This document shows, one piece after another, positions 38,469 to 42,629 of a stretch of 42,629 bases of DNA (the first letter of the stretch is position 1; every line of letters starts with the position of its first letter). The notes beneath the pieces were generated by a model. That model did not search any database. It was not told where the DNA came from and was given only the letters and a program-made list of their open reading frames with translations. Both the position numbers and the translations under genes were made by a program. The DNA is from Triparma columacea (Eukaryota; Sar; Bolidophyceae; Parmales; Triparmaceae): the NCBI GenBank assembly GCA_030267965.1, contig BRYA01000606.1, forward strand, positions 1 through 42,629, in the 5' to 3' direction.

Positions 38469-40654
38469 CTATGCCCTTTCCCCACCCCCCTCTCCCCCAA
38501 GCGAATCCCCAACCACCCCCTCCAGCCCACACTCCCCCGCCTTATCAGCAACCTCCCATCCCCCGTACTCCTTCTTACAAGGTCCCCTCCCTCCCCCCTT
38601 CCTCCAGACCTCTTCAACCCACCTCTTCACCCCCTCCCCCGCCAGCCCTCCCCTGCTAATGATCCCCTCGACCACGTAGTGCAGTGTGGTCTTTCCCGTG
38701 ACCTCGTTCCTCCCCTCGTGCCCACCCTCATCCCACCACCTCCCCATCCACTCCGTGACGGCCCCTCCTCCCTCACCCCCTTTTCCCCCCTCATGGTAAC
38801 GCTCCATCCACCCCATGACTGCCCCGCTTAGCGGGCACTTCAAATCAAAAACGAAGACATCCCTCCCCGGTTCCCCCAGTGGTCCGTAAACGTCCCACCT
38901 ACCCTTTGACACAGCGGCCTTAATAATAACCTCCCTCCCCTTCCCTCCCCCCTCCTCTTCAAGTCCCTCTCTCCCCTCCTCCCCTACCCATTCCCTCATC
39001 TCTAAAACGCTCCCACACGTAGCCTCGACCTTCCCTTCCACCACCATACCCCACGCCTCCTCTACCCATTCTTTAACCCTCCCTTTCCCAAACCTCTCCC
39101 CCAACCACTTCAAGACATCCCTCATATCCTCTCTCCCCGTTAGGTACCCTACCGGACCCTTGTCCATTACCCAATCAATCTCACCCCCACCATCAGTAAT
39201 AATACTTACCTCCCTCCCCCATTCCCTCACGCACCTCTGCATTTTAACGGCAGCTTTCAACCTCCACCCTCTCTCCGTCTTCCCCCCTACATCCTTCACC
39301 CACCTACTTAACTCATCCTCATACCACGATCTGCAGGAGTTACCGGTTGTTGATTCGTAGTACATTCTATACCCGTCAAGTCCTTGTAAGAACGTGAGCA
39401 CGTGTTTGGGGGAGAGGTGGGTAGAAACGTAGTAACCAGGTTTCGGGAGTATACCTGTATCCACCATCGTAACACAGGTAGGTAAGTGGGACATACATTT
39501 GTCAGAGAGAATTTGTAAGGTGGGGTTGGAGGTGGTGTGGGAGTGACATAATATCAAAGGCCTGAGTGTGGCGTAGACGGAGGAGGAAAGGGTTGTGGAG
39601 TTGAAGGTTGTGAGTGTGGCGTTTATTGATGACGCTACTGAGAAGATATCGTCCAAGTTTACATCACCGGAGAAAGGGGGGGGGGGAATTAGGAGGATTA
39701 GGTTAACGAAAGCCGCCTTGAACATGGCTGGTGCGTTCCACTCTTCCAAGAACCACGTTTCTGCAAACGTGTCAGGGAAACATGGTTCCCCTCCATCCTG
39801 TGGTGGGAGGGGTGAGGATGATAGGGTTGCGTCGTAGGCTACGTTGCAGGTTCCTACGGTCGACAGGGTTGAGGTGAGGAGGTGGTTGAGACGGAGGAGG
39901 GAGGGGAGGATCTGGGATGGGGTTGTTATGGTATCGAGGGCTTGGATGGAGGACATGTAGGGGGTCCCGGAGTCTAGGGAACGGAGGTTTATTGAGGGGG
40001 GGTAGGAGAGGAGGAGGAGACGGAGGAGGTTGTAGTGGGGGGTGGGGGGAGATTGGGGAGGGAGGGAAATGTAGGAGTAGAATAGGCTGGGGAGGAGGGT
40101 ATCAAACGAGGCTGGGATGGGGGTTGGGGGGAGTTAGCAGGCAAGTTCAGTGTGTGCGCTGCTTTACTATTTTTCCCACCTTCTTCTTCATCTTCTTCAT
40201 CGTCTTCATCTTCACCTTGTTCATTTTCTTCATCTATGTCTAGTTTGTTGTCTTGTTCACTGTCCTTTGTATCGTCCTGTTGATGCAGCTGTTGATGCAG
40301 CTGTTGTTGTCCTTGATGGTGTCCTTGCTGATGATCTCCTCCATCCTGTGTCTTCTTTTGTTCCTCTTCCTCTTCTAGCTCTTCCTCTTCTAGCTCCTCC
40401 TCTTTAACGAGTATTGTACATAGCTTTCTAATCCATTTCATATCGATGGTAGATGATGTTATGTGTGTGTGTACGTGTGTGTGTATGGTAGACGATTGAT
40501 TTAATAGAGGAGGATAAAATGGAATATTTTCCAAACTCAAGCCATTAGAAACCAAATAATTTACAATTAAATCAATCAATATAGACATACTCTCACTATT
40601 CAATGGATTCACGTAATATGAGGGACTTTTTATGTCAGTAGAAAACGAACTCAT
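38469..40654 (-). CDS. Unknown 709-residue protein with acidic/Gln-rich N-terminal insert
   Basis: Two exons (40654-40168 and 40111-38469) join through a 56-bp intron, the shortest here, which contains TGCTAAC before CATCCCAG. The phases match (AAT A|CC). Residues ~1-85 look globular, ~90-160 are Glu/Asp/Gln/His-rich low complexity, and the remaining ~550 residues are globular with helical segments ('KAAVKMQRCVREWG', 'MRDVLKWLGERFG'). Near the C-terminus 'VTGKTTLHYVVEGI' resembles the start of an ankyrin repeat, but the rest of the consensus is not clear. An upstream in-frame GTG at 40759 is not a likely start. It overlaps no other gene and is convergent with the plastid-protein gene. Confidence 0.62.
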
Positions 40655-40854
40655 GATCAAATTACGCCAAAAGGGGGGAGGATTGATTGTGGCCCAAGAA
40701 TCCAGAGAGAAAGCCAGAAACTCCCAATTTTGGACTTTTGTGAGACAAACTAAATGCACTTAAACGTGCAAAAACCCGCAATCTAAAATATAAGACGCGG
40801 TCGAACCCTCATTGTCCACATTGGCCTCAATTTAAAGTAAATAAACGCATTGTT

Positions 40855-41145
40855 ATGAGACAAGAACCCTCTTCAACTTTCTCGGCAATTCTCCTCCGCG
40901 ACACTCTGGATTTACCTTCCCACAACTTACTAAAACTCCCTGACACTCACCAGCAGCCTCCTGACACCCAACCCGACCTGGGATCCTTCATCCCCCGTAC
41001 TTTGCTTCAATCCCCTCTATCTTCGTGGATAGGTTCCTCGAAACTAAGCCAGACCCCCAATAGGCAAGGCCCCTCAAAATCCCGTCCCAACTCCGCATTG
41101 AAAGAGGTGGATTTTTATTTACTTACCATAACTCCCAGGCCTTAA
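40855..41145 (+). CDS. Possible short protein or 5' exon (96 codons)
   Basis: The ATG at 40855 opens a 96-codon frame rich in Ser, Pro, Leu and Gln (MRQEPSSTFSAILLRDTL...). A potential donor (AAAGAG|GTGGAT, ~41107) would remove the last residues, but I find no continuing exon before the next gene at 41526. It lies 200 bases from the divergent 709-residue gene. No family or domain is seen, so it may be a real small gene or chance. Confidence 0.3.
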   Translation: MRQEPSSTFSAILLRDTLDLPSHNLLKLPDTHQQPPDTQPDLGSFIPRTLLQSPLSSWIGSSKLSQTPNRQGPSKSRPNSALKEVDFYLLTITPRP

Positions 41146-41525
41146 ATCAAACGTTGTTTCCTGTAGTTTAGAGAAGACAACACGAGTCGTTCGTCACAAG
41201 CAACTCTCCAACAATCACAATATCCTAAAATCTCACCTCCCCCTACCACCTGAACAACCTGAAACCCACCCACACAAAGTGAAAACATAAAGTCGTAGGG
41301 GGGGCTAGGGTAAAGAGCTTTGGTTTTAGGGTAGGCTGGTTGGGCGGCGAAGGGGGGGCTGTTAATAGTTACAAACAGAGAGAGAGAGAGAGAGAGAGAG
41401 CGGTATAAGTTAGGGATTTTAGCTGAGTCCAGAGAGAGTGTGTTTGGGTTGTGTTCGTAAAGCTTCCTTTGCGTTCCCCCCCCCATTTAGATTCCGGTTC
41501 TAGTTCTTTGAAAAAGACTTGTTGA
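41146..41525. other. Intergenic region with GA microsatellite
   Basis: About 380 bases upstream of the CAAX protein gene. Apart from the GA repeat at 41377-41400 and a C-run at ~41477, nothing recognisable is present. A minus-strand frame through it has no domain content. Confidence 0.5.
41377..41400. repeat. (AG)12 microsatellite
   Basis: Twelve uninterrupted AG units about 125 bases upstream of the ATG at 41526. Confidence 0.95.
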
Positions 41526-42196
41526 ATGGTAGAGCAGGTCGTACCTTTAAACGAGGACATGCCCTCCCCACTAGTCGCACAAGACGAGTTAGCAAAGTCC
41601 TCCTCCTCCTCCGCCCCGGACGGGGATAAGGGAAGGGGGGAGGGCGGTGAAGACGTGGACCATGTAACGGAACTGAGCGAAAGCCAAGTAGAAGGGAGAG
41701 GGAAACCTAAACTTACCATCGACACGGGAGACGAGGGGGAGGACGTAGGGGTCGTGGAGGCTCAAAGGTAAGGGAGAAAAAAGGGAAGAGGGAAGGGGGG
41801 GAGGAAACGGACGGCGGCGGGGGGGACTTTCGTTTGCTCAAGTGATGGAACGAAGAAACGGATATGCTACAAACTCACGTGTACATGAACTAACCATTCC
41901 CCCCCACCCCACCGAAATAATTTCTCTTTAGCGACGCCCCCTCCCGTCCCCCCCCCGCCACAACTCCAAACAGGCGCAACAGTCTCCTAAAGCAGAACTC
42001 CTCCTTCATGACCCCCACAGGTCAGCACATAGACAAGCCCCGTCAGGGTCGGCGGCTGTCCTTCTCCGATGAGAGCGGTGAGAAACTGGTGGAGACAGCG
42101 TTCTCGGATAGCCTGCATTATAGCCAGAAACAAGGAGTGTTTATGCAACAAATGGATCGAGGACAAGAAAGTAGGGGATGCTGCACTGTCAGCTAA
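41526..42196 (+). CDS. Small Ser/Glu-rich protein with C-terminal CAAX box
   Basis: Exons 41526-41767 and 41932-42196 join in phase (CAA AG|C GAC) through a 164-bp intron to 168 residues. The first half is acidic and disordered. The second half has 'RRNSLLKQ' and 'GRRLSFSDESGEKLVET', both basophilic kinase-type sites; the second also resembles the RVxF-containing 'VSFADxxGxxL' segment of PP1 regulators, with Leu for Val. The protein ends Gly-Cys-Cys-Thr-Val-Ser, so CTVS is a CAAX box for farnesylation, with the preceding Cys a possible palmitoylation site. A membrane-anchored phosphatase or signalling regulator is a reasonable inference. It matches no family I know. Confidence 0.6.
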
Positions 42197-42629
42197 AGAG
42201 AGAAAAGGGGGAGGGCATTTCGAAAGGGAGGATGAGAGATATTCTTTTTTATGTTTTAAGAGGAAAAGGGAGGGGGAGAGGGAGAGGAGGGGGGGGGTTT
42301 ATTTACCTAAAAAGGAACACATAGGTATTGGAAAGGAAATGTTTTATCGTGATTTTCTTTTTAACTACTCTATCTTGACACCTTGACTTGGGGGGAAGGA
42401 GCGAAGATGGAGGGACACATGCGATGGAGGATAGGGCGATGAGATGGATGAAGGGTGTTGAAGAGCGGAGCAAGACAACATGACGTGTTTATCTTATGGT
42501 GTGGTGGGTTTTTTGCAAAGATCACGTCGGACTCAGACGAACAGCGCGTTACGTGACAAAAGATGCGAGTGTTGGCACTTGTTGTATTGGTGTAGGGGGG
42601 GGGGGGGGGAGGACTGTAGGTAGTGAGGA
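42197..42629. other. 3' flank of the CAAX gene to window end
   Basis: About 430 bases, purine-rich, with G-runs near 42286 and 42596-42609 and an AT-rich stretch at 42330-42370. No gene is supported; a further gene may start beyond the window. Confidence 0.5.

Overview
This is the left end of a eukaryotic nuclear chromosome. It opens with a CCCTAA/TTAGGG telomere, carries introns of about 56-365 bp with GT-AG borders, and has compact genes on both strands with short divergent promoters. The gene content points to a secondary-plastid alga, most likely an ochrophyte stramenopile; a bolidophyte/Triparma-like alga is my best guess, by inference only. The clues are a Thr/Pro spacer of the 'TPAPT' type, a signal-peptide-plus-transit-like leader on a small membrane protein, BspA-like surface repeats, a class C GPCR, a selenoprotein and a four-RRM protein. 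Gene models below were spliced by hand: at every junction given, donor and acceptor dinucleotides and codon phase agree and the spliced length is divisible by three.

Layout. 1-385: telomere and degenerate ~100-bp subtelomeric repeats. 386-1424 (-): decayed coiled-coil gene. 1664-3802 (-): multi-pass membrane protein A. 4476-4562 (+): apparent nucleotide-kinase relic. 4682-6523 (-): Ala/Glu/Lys coiled-coil protein. 6682-10600 (+): AAA+ / degenerate AAA / Asn-repeat / LRR / BspA-repeat fusion. 11099-12828 (-): FAIM-like protein. 12975-17729 (+): DDB1/CPSF-A-like propeller protein. 17782-18916 (-): PH-domain protein. 19214-24384 (+): class C GPCR with propeller and filamin-like ectodomain and a C-terminal WW domain. 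24560-25093 (-): selenoprotein H with in-frame UGA and a downstream SECIS-like hairpin. 25204-26386 (-): secreted PHB-depolymerase/feruloyl-esterase-like hydrolase. 26665-29516 (-): exocyst subunit Exo70. 29776-31797 (+): membrane protein B, paralog of A. 31979-33759 (+): coiled-coil protein. 34080-36261 (-): four-RRM protein. 36968-37399 (-): Cys-rich small protein. 37503-38363 (+): probable plastid-targeted small membrane protein. 38469-40654 (-): unknown 709-aa protein. 41526-42196 (+): small protein ending in a CAAX box.

The genes do not form one pathway; this is an ordinary mixed chromosome end. The most notable items are the selenoprotein H gene, which would be missed or truncated by standard annotation, and the two large chimeric architectures (AAA-LRR-BspA and propeller-filamin-7TM-WW). 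A short dispersed sequence shared by introns of two genes, a 26-kb-apart inverted paralog pair, and intron-borne GCGAAGC repeats are secondary points.
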